Positions 1 through 9,040 are shown, counted from the first letter of the stretch. The stretch is DNA of 32,271 bases from an uncultured Pedosphaera sp. (GCA_903918755.1 CAIXFN010000037.1:1-32271), one strand, 5' to 3'. Notes: generated by a model from the letters alone, not told the origin. Numbers and translations are program-made.

Positions 1-376
1 GGCTCGCTACGCTCGCCTGCGTTCCACAACCCGCCCAGCGGCGACTCCCAACAAGAACAATGCAAAGAAGAGAAATCAGACATGGAGGAGAACATATAAA
101 GGTTGGCGCGAGGCACGAGCGCCTACCTTGGGTACCCATCATTAAATTCCGCCAACCCCGAAGGAGGTTGTGGCAAGCTCGTCCTAGTCCCAAGTTTGAA
201 TCTGCCGACGTCCTGAATCGGGGAGTCCCGCCAACCGACGACCCGGTAGCCCGCTCCGGCGGGGGCGGAATGCTCTCCCGCATACTCCCAGCCGTCTGCG
301 CGAATCGCCAAATCCAGTCACTGCACCGCGTCAGCCCACGCCCAATTTCCTGATCAATTAACCCAAACCTACCCTC
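1..376. other. Left-edge region without a supported gene
   Basis: No convincing gene is seen. Short open frames exist on both strands (60-353 plus, 123-311 minus), but they overlap each other, lack a ribosome site and have no recognisable domain. The stretch holds short GC-rich inverted repeats such as CCCGC-TCCG-GCGGG near 250-263. It lies downstream of batE, and no clear rho-independent terminator with a T-run is present after the batE stop. It may be a dispersed repeat of this genome, which cannot be judged from one copy. Confidence 0.4.
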
Positions 377-1177
377 CTACGCCTTGGGCGGCGCAGGACT
401 GGTGATCGACAAGGGCAACACTTGATCTTCGCGCAGCCATCCCAGCCGTTGCGCCGGATCCAGCACCTGCAACCAGTTCTCTTTGCGATCGAGCACTTTG
501 AGTTCTATTCCGTCCCGGATTTTGTAGGCGGACTGCGACTCATCCAGCGGGCCGTTGCGCACATCCACCTCGCCGGCGATGACCACCACCGTGGTATCCA
601 GGTAATCCGCCTTGAGCTTCACCGCGAGAACGGCCCCAAAAACGATTGTCAGCAGGCCGGCACTCCACAGGGTTGACCGCCAGCGGCGGCCGAGTTCGGG
701 CCGCCATTGGCCCAAGGCGAGCAGCGCAAAGGTCACCCAGAAAGCCACCGCCGTCAGGGCGGTCCATTCGTTCACCGTGAGGGTGCCCAGCCAGCGGCCC
801 GACCAATCGGCCGGAAAAGTGACCCCGCCGCGGGCCTGGGTCCGGGCAAATTGCAAATTGGCGCGCAAATCCGGGTCCCGCGGGGCGAGCCGTTCCGCCA
901 GGCGGTACGACACAATCGCGCGACCCAACTGGCCGAGCTTGAAATAGGCGTTCCCGCGATTGAAATAAATGGCGGCGGAAGAATTTCCGGATTGGAGCAA
1001 TTGGCCATAGGCCGCCGCGGCCTCGGCGAATTTGCCTTCCTCATAAAGCCGGTTCGCCTGGTTGAAACCCGCCTCCCCGTCGGTGGCCCACGCGGCGGTG
1101 CCCACCCCCAGCCAAAGCAGACACCCCAGCACCAGAACACGCCAGGACCAGAGGGAAGACGGGGTGGCGGCGTTCAT
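377..1177 (-). CDS. batE: BatE-like TPR/SH3 membrane protein
   Basis: A 266-residue protein with an N-terminal signal/anchor segment (about residues 10-31), tetratricopeptide repeats (about 35-110, including the pattern AIYFNRGNAYFKLGQLGRAI), two hydrophobic helices (about 130-150 and 165-187) and a C-terminal bacterial SH3-like domain (about 195-255, with VDVRNGP and GWLRED). This order matches BatE proteins of the Bacteroides aerotolerance (Bat) system, which sit in the cell envelope; their biochemical role is not settled. The start ATG overlaps the batD stop by four bases (1174-1177), so the two are translationally coupled. No batA, batB or MoxR gene lies upstream, because the next gene is divergent. 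The family call is solid; the function remains that of the Bat family in general. Confidence 0.85.
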   Translation of the reverse strand: MNAATPSSLWSWRVLVLGCLLWLGVGTAAWATDGEAGFNQANRLYEEGKFAEAAAAYGQLLQSGNSSAAIYFNRGNAYFKLGQLGRAIVSYRLAERLAPRDPDLRANLQFARTQARGGVTFPADWSGRWLGTLTVNEWTALTAVAFWVTFALLALGQWRPELGRRWRSTLWSAGLLTIVFGAVLAVKLKADYLDTTVVVIAGEVDVRNGPLDESQSAYKIRDGIELKVLDRKENWLQVLDPAQRLGWLREDQVLPLSITSPAPPKA

Positions 1178-2982
1178 GTGGGGAGGTTTTTGAGGGTGGC
1201 CAGGACTTTACCCGCCATGGCGCCGAGCGAGGCCAACTCCGCGGCGCTGCTGGTCCGGGAGTAGCGGGCCTGGTTGCAGGCGTGAAACAATTGGTGCACT
1301 TCCGCCACCACGGTCTCCGGCCACTGGCCGGGGCGGAGGCGCTCATCCAGCGCCGCTTCGGTGATGGCGGAGGCCGGCAGGTCCAGGCGCTCCCCGAGTT
1401 GCTCCTGGAGCAGGCGAAAAAGGGTCGCAAAAAACTTTTCTCCTTCATTTGCCCGCGCCGCCCGGTCCAATTCCTGCAAGCCGTCGCGGATGACTTGCTC
1501 GACTTGGCGCTGTCGCCGAAGCCGGGGATTCCGGGCCAGCATTTCCTGCCGGCGGCGGGAGATCAGCAAAGCCAGCCAGGCGCCCACGGGCACTATCTGC
1601 AAGCCCAGGAACCACGCTTGCGTCACCAGGGGACGACGGAAGGTGGCGACCGCCCCGGGCCGCGCTTTGATGTGAACGATATCCTGACCCCGGGCCGGGG
1701 TGGCGTCGGCGGCGGCATTGGCATTCGAAAGCGTGGGCGGCGGCAACGAGGCCGTGCTGGGCCGGATGGTCAGCGGTACGGCGGGGTGCGTCAGGGTTTG
1801 GTACTTTTTCAGTTCGGGATCAAAATAGCTGAAAACAAAGGGAGGAAGTTCCCGGACCTCCATGTTCTGCGGCACCACCGTCAGGGCAAAACTCTTGGTC
1901 CCACTCTGGCCGGATTGATCCCCGCCCTCGAAATTGCTGGTCGGCGGGTAAGCCTTGAACTGATCCCACCCGGTTTGCGTCGGCAGCGTAACGGCATCGA
2001 CCGCGCCCCGGCCGCTGACTTGCACCTTGACCGTGATCGGATCACCCACGGCGATATTCGTGGGCGCCACCTCCACCTGCATCGAGAAACTCCCCACGGC
2101 CCCACTGAAGCCCGGGGGAACACCGTCACGGGGCAGGGGCAGGGCTTTGACGGTCACTGGTTCACTGGCCAGGGAGGCCTGCTGGTGGCGGGTGGGTTGG
2201 CCGAAGAAATTGGGCGGCCCCAAAAGCAAGGTCATCGTGCAGGCCGCGGGTCCCAGGCTCAACGTCCCGGCCTTGACCGCGGTGAACGCCATGGGCAAAG
2301 GGACCACCGTGTAGTTAAAATTGCCCACCCGGGCCTGGCGATGTTGCGCCTCACTCATTTTGCCCACGGTGAAGCCCTCCGCTTGCAGCGGCGTCAATTG
2401 AAAATCCTTCATCTGGAGAACCGAATCCCGCAAATAAATCTCCAACTGGCCGGGCAGTACTTCGCCCACGTAAGCCTCGGTCTTCGGCAGCACGAGCCGC
2501 ACAAAGGCCAGTTCGCCGTTGCCGGCACTCGCGGCCGGCGGGGGCGTGCCAGGCTTGAGCACCACCAATTTCAACGCCGGAGTATTAAAAGTCTGGCCCC
2601 CGATTTCGGCCTTCATCGCGGGCACGACGATTTCCCCAACCTGCAAAGGAGTCAGTTGATACGTATGAACTTCCGAACGGCTGCCCTGGCCGTTCACAAA
2701 GCTGATTTGCTGCTGGGTGCCCATCCCTTGCAACCGGGCTCCAGCCACGGACAGCGACGGGAAGGCCCGGGGCGATCCGCCCTCGAAGGTGAGGGTGAGC
2801 GTGACCGGTTCACCAACATAGGTCGAGTCGCGATCCAGCGTGGCGGTAAAATTGGCCGCGCTCGCCCCCCCGGCGGTCAGCCAGCAACCGACCAGCAGCG
2901 CGGCCAGCCACCACGCGATCCGTCCGGGCGGGGACAGGCGAGGCGCTGCAAATTCCGGTGCTTTCGGCAATCCAAACTTCAT
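1174..2982 (-). CDS. batD: BatD-family membrane protein
   Basis: A 602-residue envelope protein. It has a signal peptide after a basic start (hydrophobic core near residues 24-40, likely cut after ASA), then a long beta-rich extracytoplasmic region with the BatD pattern YVGEPVTLTLTFEGGSP and a repeat of it in the middle (YVGEVLPGQLEIYLRDS, then NIAVGDPITVKVQVSGRG). A single membrane helix follows near residues 455-475, then a basic cytoplasmic tail (ISRRRQEMLARNPRLRRQRQ) of about 120 residues. This is the architecture of BatD (oxygen tolerance) proteins, which work with BatA/B/C/E. It is the first gene of its unit and overlaps batE by four bases. No strong ribosome site precedes the ATG, as for most genes here. 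A long open frame on the opposite strand is a codon-bias shadow. Confidence 0.9.
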   Translation of the reverse strand: MKFGLPKAPEFAAPRLSPPGRIAWWLAALLVGCWLTAGGASAANFTATLDRDSTYVGEPVTLTLTFEGGSPRAFPSLSVAGARLQGMGTQQQISFVNGQGSRSEVHTYQLTPLQVGEIVVPAMKAEIGGQTFNTPALKLVVLKPGTPPPAASAGNGELAFVRLVLPKTEAYVGEVLPGQLEIYLRDSVLQMKDFQLTPLQAEGFTVGKMSEAQHRQARVGNFNYTVVPLPMAFTAVKAGTLSLGPAACTMTLLLGPPNFFGQPTRHQQASLASEPVTVKALPLPRDGVPPGFSGAVGSFSMQVEVAPTNIAVGDPITVKVQVSGRGAVDAVTLPTQTGWDQFKAYPPTSNFEGGDQSGQSGTKSFALTVVPQNMEVRELPPFVFSYFDPELKKYQTLTHPAVPLTIRPSTASLPPPTLSNANAAADATPARGQDIVHIKARPGAVATFRRPLVTQAWFLGLQIVPVGAWLALLISRRRQEMLARNPRLRRQRQVEQVIRDGLQELDRAARANEGEKFFATLFRLLQEQLGERLDLPASAITEAALDERLRPGQWPETVVAEVHQLFHACNQARYSRTSSAAELASLGAMAGKVLATLKNLPT

Positions 2983-3139
2983 TTTGTATTACAACCCGCA
3001 AAGTTTTGCCTGCGGTCATGGCCGGACGCAAGCCCCATCCGCAACCGGGGTTGGCCCGTCGCTTTATGGACAGGCGGACACAAAAATTGTTCGGGAAAAA
3101 AGATTGAGTCACATCGCCTGCCGCCCGTATGGATAGGGC

Positions 3140-3700
3140 ATGTCCGACACGCTGCCTCCCCATTGTGCGGCCCTCTTGGAATTCGGTGGTCCGCCCGAGT
3201 TGGGACCCGGTCCCCGCCCGGGCGTGCTGACGGCTGCCGAATTGACTCCCCGGCTGGACCAGTTCACCCACGAACTCCAATTGACCAAATTTCCCGCCCA
3301 TCTGGTCCGCGCCGTTGTGCTGCTCTGGCATGACCAGTTGGACGCGGCCCATGAACTGGCGCAGGCTCTCGAAACGCCGGACGGCAGCCTGGTTCACGGC
3401 ATTGTGCATCGCCGCGAGCCGGATTACGCCAACTCCAAATATTGGTTCCGCCGGGCGGGCAACCACCGGGCCTTCCCCAAAATCGCCGCCGCCCTGCAGC
3501 CTGTCCTGCCCGCCTTGCAACAGCTGCAACTGGACTGGCAGCTTCTTCCCGGGGGCCATTGGGATCCCTTCGCCTTCACGGATCTCGTGGCCCGTGCCGC
3601 GCGCCTTCCGAGCGACGACGCCCTGGTCCAAACGCTCCGGCAGGTGCAGGCGGTGGAATTCCGGGTGCTGCTGGAGGTCTTTTTGCGGCTCGAATCGTAA
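3140..3700 (+). CDS. Conserved hypothetical protein with HRRE..YWFRR motif
   Basis: A 186-residue soluble protein without signal peptide or membrane helix, transcribed divergently from batD. The best mark is the segment HGIVHRREPDYANSKYWFRR at about residues 94-113, followed by AGNH. I recall similar small proteins in Verrucomicrobia, Planctomycetes and Acidobacteria that keep this His/Arg/Trp-rich block, but no function is known to me. The N-terminal part is Pro/Leu-rich and the C-terminal part is predicted helical. An ATG at 3140 gives the full frame; only a weak purine stretch (GGATAGGG) precedes it. The first structured repeat of the window starts about 28 bp after its stop. Probably a real gene, given a long frame that matches no neighbour's shadow. 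Confidence 0.7.
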   Translation: MSDTLPPHCAALLEFGGPPELGPGPRPGVLTAAELTPRLDQFTHELQLTKFPAHLVRAVVLLWHDQLDAAHELAQALETPDGSLVHGIVHRREPDYANSKYWFRRAGNHRAFPKIAAALQPVLPALQQLQLDWQLLPGGHWDPFAFTDLVARAARLPSDDALVQTLRQVQAVEFRVLLEVFLRLES

Positions 3701-3727
3701 TCTCTCCCTCGTGGCAGATGCCGAAAA

Positions 3728-3819
3728 TCAGCCCCAAAGGGGCGCCCTAAGACAGCCCGGGGCATCGCCCCGGGAACCGCGGCCTCTTTGATTTCGAGCC
3801 CTAAATGGGCGACCCAATC
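3728..3819 (+). repeat. Structured intergenic repeat, copy 1
   Basis: First of four copies of a ~93-bp repeat, all in the same orientation. It holds three hairpins: GCCCC-AAA-GGGGC (3731-3743), CCCGGGGCATCGCCCCGGG (3756-3774; 7-bp stem, CATCG loop) and GCCC-TAAAT-GGGC (3798-3810). It lies between two converging genes. The rest of the gap (3820-3960) shows nothing recognisable. No T-run follows the hairpins, so it is not a standard intrinsic terminator. Confidence 0.85.
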
Positions 3820-3960
3820 GCTCACCCCTCCATCTCCTTGTAACAGCTCTGACATTTCGTTTTCCACAATTTCCGGCCCCCAAATTCAGTCACGGAAAAC
3901 CACGGAATTTTAGCCTCCAAGATACGCAACATTCGCAAAATGGAAAATTCCGGGTGCGCT

Positions 3961-5505
3961 TCAGGGCTGGCGCACGACCCGATAATATTTCTGCTGCCCA
4001 CCGGCCCCCGGGGAATCAATCACCGTGGCCGCGCTGTTCGTGGCGGTCAGGCAGGCCACGTTCACGCCCGCGGCCCAAGACTGGTTCAGATTCGTTTTGG
4101 CTTCGACACAATAAGTGACACCGGGCACCGAGTTCCAGGCGATCCGGATGGTGCCCCCAACCAGGGTGATGCTCGCAATGATGGGCAATTCGGCGCGGAC
4201 GAAATAAATGTCCTCCTCGCCGTTAAAAGTCGCCGGGTAAGCAATGCCGGCGCCCTCGTTGAGCGATACCATGGCCAGGTAATCCCCGATTTTCTCCTGC
4301 TGCGGATAGCCCAAGGAATGATCGAATTGCGGGGTGAGCGGGCGGTTCGGCGCCCAGGTCAATCCACCGTCATCCGACCACGAGTAATAAAGCGCGGAAA
4401 GGGAGTTATCCGCGCTCTGACGGGTGTCAAACCAACAGGCGTCAACCCGGCCATTGGGCGCCACGGATAAAGTCCCAAACCAATGGGCGGCATTCTGGGT
4501 CGCCGCATCGTCATTGATTCGCAAAGGTGCGCTCCAGGTCTGACCGCCATTGGTGCTGCGGCTGAACATGACATTCACGATATTTCCCGGGTCGTTGGTC
4601 ACCGAGCACAGAACGTAGACGTAACCGCGCGTCGCCCGGCTCGAATGGTCCACCGCCACCCAGGCCTGCCCCAGCAGTCCGCCCGGATTAATGCCGGAAA
4701 CCCCGATGACCGGCGGGCCGCCCAGGTCCACCAGGGTGCTGACGTCCATGGTGGGGATCGCATTCCGATTCGTTGCGTCGCTGGACCGGTTGAGCCAGAA
4801 GGGCTCGATATCGATTGCCGTGCCAAAGTTATAGACCTCCCCATTGGGTCCGATGGCGATCGTGCCCCAATACGGCAGGTGGGGCAGGCCGATGGCCGGC
4901 ATCCAATCTTTGCCCCCGTCCGTCGAACGGGTAAAGATCTGGTTTTGATTATTGTAAACATTGAAGAAGGGACTCCAGACCAGATAAATGTTCCCGCGGC
5001 CGGGGCCGCTCGTGGTGTCGATGGCCATCCACTCCTTGTCACCCCCCAATGCCGGGCCAACGGGCAGCCACGTGGCGCCCCCATTCGTGGACCGCAGCAA
5101 ATCGCATGCGAAGGTGTTCGCATTGGAGATTCCCAGGTAATAAAACACGCCGTCGGCGTCGCTGGCCAGGACCGGATCACTGCGGAAAGTTCCCGCCTCC
5201 AGAATGCCGGGAAAGGTCCAGTTCAACCCGCCATTGGTGGTGTAGGCCACGCCGGATTGCCGGAAGCTACTGTTGGTCGTGTCGAATTGACGCCAGCCGA
5301 TTGCCAGCCGGTTGGGGTTGGTGGGATCAACGCACATGGAAGGCTCATTGGCGGCGTCTCCCGGGATGTTTTGGCCGGCGGCGTTGACATTCACCTGGTA
5401 ACTGATGCCATATGGGCTGCGGATGGTCACCGCCCGCAAAACTCCGCCCAGGCCGGTGGAAACGATCAGCAGGAACGCCAGCCGCCGGGAATAAACATTT
5501 TTCAT
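3961..5505 (-). CDS. Secreted BNR-repeat (sialidase-fold) protein
   Basis: A 514-residue exported protein with a signal peptide (about residues 1-25: basic start, then LAFLLIVSTGLGGVLRA). The body is a six-bladed-propeller-type sequence with at least five BNR/Asp-box motifs: TTNGGLNW, STNGGATW, STDGGKDW, STNGGQTW and SDDGGLTW. The last ~85 residues (from about 430) form a small beta-sandwich-like module with YCVEAKTNLNQSW and KYYRVVRQP, a tail common on secreted verrucomicrobial proteins. I do not see a convincing set of sialidase catalytic residues (the Arg triad and the FRIP box), so it should not be called a sialidase on Asp boxes alone; a binding or other glycan role is equally possible. 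It stands alone, flanked on both sides by repeat copies. Confidence 0.8.
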   Translation of the reverse strand: MKNVYSRRLAFLLIVSTGLGGVLRAVTIRSPYGISYQVNVNAAGQNIPGDAANEPSMCVDPTNPNRLAIGWRQFDTTNSSFRQSGVAYTTNGGLNWTFPGILEAGTFRSDPVLASDADGVFYYLGISNANTFACDLLRSTNGGATWLPVGPALGGDKEWMAIDTTSGPGRGNIYLVWSPFFNVYNNQNQIFTRSTDGGKDWMPAIGLPHLPYWGTIAIGPNGEVYNFGTAIDIEPFWLNRSSDATNRNAIPTMDVSTLVDLGGPPVIGVSGINPGGLLGQAWVAVDHSSRATRGYVYVLCSVTNDPGNIVNVMFSRSTNGGQTWSAPLRINDDAATQNAAHWFGTLSVAPNGRVDACWFDTRQSADNSLSALYYSWSDDGGLTWAPNRPLTPQFDHSLGYPQQEKIGDYLAMVSLNEGAGIAYPATFNGEEDIYFVRAELPIIASITLVGGTIRIAWNSVPGVTYCVEAKTNLNQSWAAGVNVACLTATNSAATVIDSPGAGGQQKYYRVVRQP

Positions 5506-5790
5506 GAAATCAAGCTACAATTGATTGAGCCGAGGATCATTGCGCAACGCCCGGAGTGAAGCGCGCCGCGGAAGTTTCATCACCTCACCGTAGCACACTT
5601 TTCCCGACGGGCAATCGATTATGCCGGTTACCCCCAAAGTTGCCCCGCCCGCTTCCACCTCAATAATTGTAGGAGCCGACGTGAGGAGGCTGTGGCATTG
5701 CGTTTCTCCTTATTCCGGATCATCGAAAAAACTCCCAAAACGCAAAAGCAAAACCCACCAACTCGAAATCTCTCCCCTGAAACAAACGCA
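5506..5790. other. Intergenic region upstream of the BNR gene
   Basis: Gene-free DNA between the BNR-gene start and repeat copy 2. The only notable word is GTAGGAGCCGACGTGAGGAG near 5669-5688, which looks like part of another dispersed element. No hairpin followed by a T-run and no clear promoter pair was found. Confidence 0.35.
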
Positions 5791-5884
5791 AATCAGCCCC
5801 AAAGGGGCGAAATTCCTCAGCCCAGGACATCGCCCCGGGAACCGCGGCCTCTTTGATTTCGAGCCCTGAATGGGCGACACAATC
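5791..5884 (+). repeat. Structured intergenic repeat, copy 2
   Basis: Second copy of the ~93-bp repeat. Hairpin 1 is GCCCC-AAA-GGGGC (5796-5808). Hairpin 2 is weakened (CCCAGGA-CATCG-CCCCGGG, 5821-5839). Hairpin 3 is GCCC-TGAAT-GGGC (5863-5875). The segment between hairpins 2 and 3 (CGCGGCCTCTTTGATTTCGA) is identical to copy 1. It sits between the M28 stop and the start of the BNR gene. Confidence 0.85.
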
Positions 5885-5915
5885 CTACATCGCACTCAGC
5901 GCCACCCGGCACCAC

Positions 5916-7397
5916 CTATCTCCCGCCCGCCTCGCCCGCGGCAACGGGCAAGGTTCCTGGATTAGCGATCGGCTGCGCGTTGACGTAGGCCGAGACCGGG
6001 CTTTCATGACCGGTCGTGTCCACCGCTTTCACGCCGAAAACCAGCTGGTCGATGGGCGTGTTCTTCAGGACAAATTCGCGGACATTCCCCACCCAGATTT
6101 CGCGCTCCCAATCGGGCGCGGTCGTAGCGCGAACCACCACTATGAAGCCGGCCAGATCCGGCTCCGAATCGGGTTGTTCCCAACGCAAGACGGCGTCGTA
6201 ACCCTCGCCGCGCGTCAAGCCCGGCCGGGAACGGGGCGACCCGGTTGGGCCGGTTCCCGTGGCCGGAGTTGGGGTTGAGTTGCGATTGTTGGTGCTGGCC
6301 CGCGTGCCGGATCGGCTCGTCACCGGCGGCCGGGGGGCAAGGGCGAGCGCCGCGGCCGCGGCGGCATTCAGACGGATCACTTTGGCGGCATAACTCACCG
6401 AGGCGTTGGTGAAGGTGTCGGTGGGTGAGTGTTGGTTGGCGAAATTTTCCGCGGCAGTGGTGAAACGCACGCCCGGGTAGCCTTCCTGATTAAACGCCGT
6501 ATGGTCACCGCCCCGGCCGAACCGGTCGTAGCGGAAAATCATATCCACGGTCAGTTCGGGATAGTACCGGGTGCCAATCGACCGCACGAAACGCGCGAGC
6601 TGGCGGGAGGGCGAGTCATCCGGGTCCTCGGAAAAGACCAACACGTGATGATTATCCGTCCGCCCATTGCCGGCGGTATCGTTGCCGATAATGTCGTTAT
6701 TCAGGACTGCTTCGATCTCCTGGCCCTGGTTTTTGAGTCGTTTGGCCAGGGCCTGGGCGCCGACCAATCCCTGCTCCTCGCCGGCGAAAGCCACGAAGAC
6801 CAGGGTGGCGTCAAACTCATACTGGCTCATGACGCGGGCGCATTCCAGGGCGCAGGCCGTTCCGCTGGCGTCGTCGCTCACGCCGGGCGCAAATAATTCG
6901 GCGGCTTTTTCCGGTTGCTCCCGCAGGCCCGCGGCGTCCTTAAGATTCAGGGAATCATAATGACCACTGACCAGGATCCAGCGCGCTTTGGCCTGCGCTT
7001 GCTTCCCGGGGAGAATCGCCACGACATTGCGCAGCTCGACGTCCTTCCAAATCCGGCCCGCCTTGGGAATCTGATGGGTGTCAAAACTCACTTCGAGGCG
7101 CGGACTGTAGCTTTGGAACTGCTCCCGAATCCACTGCCGGGCGACCCCGATACCGCGATTGGTCTGCGCGGGATTCGACAACGTATTACGCGTCTCGAAT
7201 TTCTCCAAAGCACGCAGGGTGGCCGCAATGCGTTCCTCGGAAATTTCGCCCACGATCTTTTGAATGGCGGGATCAAGTCGCTGCACGGGCTGCGGCGCGT
7301 CCACCGTCGGCGGAATCTGCGCGGACGCGCTCGCCATACGGAAAAGGATCAACATCGCCCATCCAAATCCCCTGGACTTTCGCAGCACGTTCAGCAT
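5916..7397 (-). CDS. M28-family zinc aminopeptidase, secreted
   Basis: A zinc peptidase of the M28 (aminopeptidase Y/S) family, probably exported. The ligand motifs come in family order: GHYDSL (His), PGVSDDASGTA (bridging Asp), FAGEEQGLVGA (Glu catalytic base and ligand), NNDIIGND (Asp) and GRGGDHTAFNQEGYPG (His). A Ser/Thr/Pro-rich linker (about 100 residues before the end) leads to a fibronectin-III-like tail with YDAVLRWEQPDSEPDLAGF. I prefer the ATG at 7397 over one at 7460: it places a basic stretch (MLNVLRKSRG) and hydrophobic core at the N-terminus, ending near ASAQ, a plausible signal cleavage site. It would release N-terminal residues from peptides outside the cytoplasm. It stands alone between repeat copies 2 and 3. 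Confidence 0.87.
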   Translation of the reverse strand: MLNVLRKSRGFGWAMLILFRMASASAQIPPTVDAPQPVQRLDPAIQKIVGEISEERIAATLRALEKFETRNTLSNPAQTNRGIGVARQWIREQFQSYSPRLEVSFDTHQIPKAGRIWKDVELRNVVAILPGKQAQAKARWILVSGHYDSLNLKDAAGLREQPEKAAELFAPGVSDDASGTACALECARVMSQYEFDATLVFVAFAGEEQGLVGAQALAKRLKNQGQEIEAVLNNDIIGNDTAGNGRTDNHHVLVFSEDPDDSPSRQLARFVRSIGTRYYPELTVDMIFRYDRFGRGGDHTAFNQEGYPGVRFTTAAENFANQHSPTDTFTNASVSYAAKVIRLNAAAAAALALAPRPPVTSRSGTRASTNNRNSTPTPATGTGPTGSPRSRPGLTRGEGYDAVLRWEQPDSEPDLAGFIVVVRATTAPDWEREIWVGNVREFVLKNTPIDQLVFGVKAVDTTGHESPVSAYVNAQPIANPGTLPVAAGEAGGR

Positions 7398-7480
7398 GCC
7401 AAGGCTATAGCCCCGACATGGTGATGCGGCAATCACTTTCCGGTGGTGCCCAAGTTGCATTAAGTGTCCAGAATCCCACG

Positions 7481-7578
7481 CAAATCAGCCCCAACGGGGC
7501 ACCCTAAGACAGCCCGGGGCATCGCCTCGGGGGAACCGCGCCTCTTTTAATTCCAAGCCCTGAATGGGCGACCCAATC
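7481..7578 (+). repeat. Structured intergenic repeat, copy 3
   Basis: Third copy. Hairpin 1 is GCCCC-AAC-GGGGC (7488-7500). Hairpin 2 is partly broken by an extra base (CCCGGGG-CATCG-CCTCGGGG, from 7513). Hairpin 3 is GCCC-TGAAT-GGGC (7557-7569). It lies between the curA-like stop and the M28 start. Just upstream, 7459-7472 (ATTAAGTGTCCAGA) resembles the 23-bp direct repeat found near 13.8 and 14.0 kb on the other strand. Confidence 0.82.
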
Positions 7579-7644
7579 TCACGCACCAATCCACCTCGAA
7601 CTAACGTCCATTCAAAATTTTCGTCGGACTCCCGCCCACCCAAC

Positions 7645-8640
7645 TCACCCCACCTTGACCACCATTTTCCCTCGATTCTTCCCCTCAAAAAGGCCGAGAA
7701 AAGCCCCCACCGCCTGGTCAATTCCGACCACCACCGTTTCGTGATTCTTGACTTTGCCGGCGCGCAAATAGCCGCCCACTTCCTTTTCAAACTCCGCCTG
7801 CCTGTGCAGCCAGTCACCCACAATCATGCCCTTCATGGTCAGCCGTTTGGTGGTGACGTTGAACAGGTTGGCCGGGCCGGGCTTCGGCTGGGCTTCGTTA
7901 TAGCTCGATATGCCGCCACAGGCGATGATCCGGCCATTCACCCGCAACGCCGCCAGCGCCGCTTCCAGCGATTCACCGCCCACATTGTCGTAATAAACAT
8001 CAATCCCGTCCGGCACCAGCGCCGTCAGTTGTTCGCGCGTGGAACCGGTCTTGTAATTGAAGGCAATATCATACCCACATTCCTCCTGGAGAAACTTCAC
8101 TTTCTCCGGCGAACCGGCCGAGCCAATTACTTTGCAGCCCCGCAGTTTGGCCAGTTGCCCGGCCATATTGCCGACCGCCCCAGCCGCCCCGGAAATGAAA
8201 ATGACATCCCCGGCTTTGACCTCCACGAGGTTCAATCCCGCCCAGGCGGTCATGCCCGTCATGCCCAGCGCCCCCAAATAAATCGAGAGCGACGAAACCT
8301 CACGAGGGACGGGGCGCAGTTCTTGCGGCGAAGCGATGCAATATTCCCGCCACCCGAACATGGAAGTGACGGTGTCGCCCGGTTTGAATTCCTTCGCACG
8401 CGACTCCACGACTTCACCCACGGCACCGCCCGTCATCGCTTTGCCCAGTTCGAACGGGGGCACATACGATTTTCCCTCTTTCATGCGGCCGCGCATGTAC
8501 GGGTCCACTGAAATAAACCGATTCCGAACCAACACCTGCTGGTCGGACAACGGCGGCAGCTCCGTCTGCGCCAGCGTAAAGTTGGCAGCGGTCGGCATCC
8601 CGTTGGGACGGGACACGAGTCGAATTTCGCGATTGGTCAT
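7645..8640 (-). CDS. CurA-like NADPH-dependent oxidoreductase (MDR family)
   Basis: A 331-residue zinc-independent medium-chain reductase of the leukotriene-B4-dehydrogenase / CurA group, which reduces alpha,beta-unsaturated ketones and aldehydes with NADPH. Visible marks are the N-terminal SVDPYMRGRM (about 44-53), the GALGMTGMTAWAGL segment (about 123-136) and the nucleotide-binding loop SGAAGAVGNMAGQLA (about 150-164), followed by GSAGSPEKVKFL. The structural-zinc cysteine cluster of alcohol dehydrogenases is absent. Length is normal. It follows the carbinolamine dehydratase gene by 34 bp on the same strand and is probably co-transcribed. The exact substrate cannot be told from sequence; curcumin reductase activity should not be assumed. 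Confidence 0.88.
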   Translation of the reverse strand: MTNREIRLVSRPNGMPTAANFTLAQTELPPLSDQQVLVRNRFISVDPYMRGRMKEGKSYVPPFELGKAMTGGAVGEVVESRAKEFKPGDTVTSMFGWREYCIASPQELRPVPREVSSLSIYLGALGMTGMTAWAGLNLVEVKAGDVIFISGAAGAVGNMAGQLAKLRGCKVIGSAGSPEKVKFLQEECGYDIAFNYKTGSTREQLTALVPDGIDVYYDNVGGESLEAALAALRVNGRIIACGGISSYNEAQPKPGPANLFNVTTKRLTMKGMIVGDWLHRQAEFEKEVGGYLRAGKVKNHETVVVGIDQAVGAFLGLFEGKNRGKMVVKVG

Positions 8641-8674
8641 TTGGGTAAGAAGCTCGGAATGTTAACTGATTTCA

Positions 8675-8971
8675 TCAGCCTTTCACCACCGTGGCGAATT
8701 CCTCATCGCATTGTTCGGCGATGGTGAAATCGACCTCGGTGAGTCCGCCGGCATCATGCGTGGTGAGCACCAGCGTCACCTGATCGAACCGAATATCGAT
8801 GTCCGGATGATGATTGAGCTCTTGGGCGCGCTTCGCGATCTGGTTCACAAAAGCTATGCTCTTGAGAAAGCCGGCAAATTTATAGGTCCGGGTGATGCTC
8901 TTCAGGCGACGCGTCCATCCCGGCACCTCCTTCATCGCTTCGCTGATTTCGTCATGGGTCAATGTTGTCAT
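8675..8971 (-). CDS. phhB: 4a-hydroxytetrahydrobiopterin dehydratase
   Basis: A 98-residue pterin-4a-carbinolamine dehydratase. This cytosolic enzyme dehydrates the 4a-carbinolamine formed by pterin-dependent hydroxylases (or acts on related pterins, as in bacteria lacking a hydroxylase). The family signature is complete: ELNHHPDIDIRFDQVTLVLT with the catalytic His pair, then THDAGGLTEVDF. Length and fold match the family (about 95-105 residues). No phenylalanine hydroxylase gene is nearby; the downstream partner is the CurA-like reductase 34 bp away. A broken copy of its 3' end lies about 0.5 kb upstream, at 9189-9275. Very sure of the family; the physiological pterin is unknown. Confidence 0.93.
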   Translation of the reverse strand: MTTLTHDEISEAMKEVPGWTRRLKSITRTYKFAGFLKSIAFVNQIAKRAQELNHHPDIDIRFDQVTLVLTTHDAGGLTEVDFTIAEQCDEEFATVVKG

Positions 8972-9040
8972 AATTTTTGCTCAATGTTTTTTTCCATCCC
9001 GATCCGGGACCAGGAGTCGTAACTCTTGATTGTCACTGGC

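Noticed and set aside
1282-3333. 683-codon open frame on the plus strand opposite batD
   Set aside because: It runs across the batD start and into the divergent gene, gives an Arg/Gly/His-rich translation without domains, and is explained by codon bias of batD.
3756-3774. Middle hairpin of the structured repeat as a rho-independent terminator
   Set aside because: The stem is strong but not followed by a T-run on either strand, and the hairpin is only one of three in a fixed larger unit.
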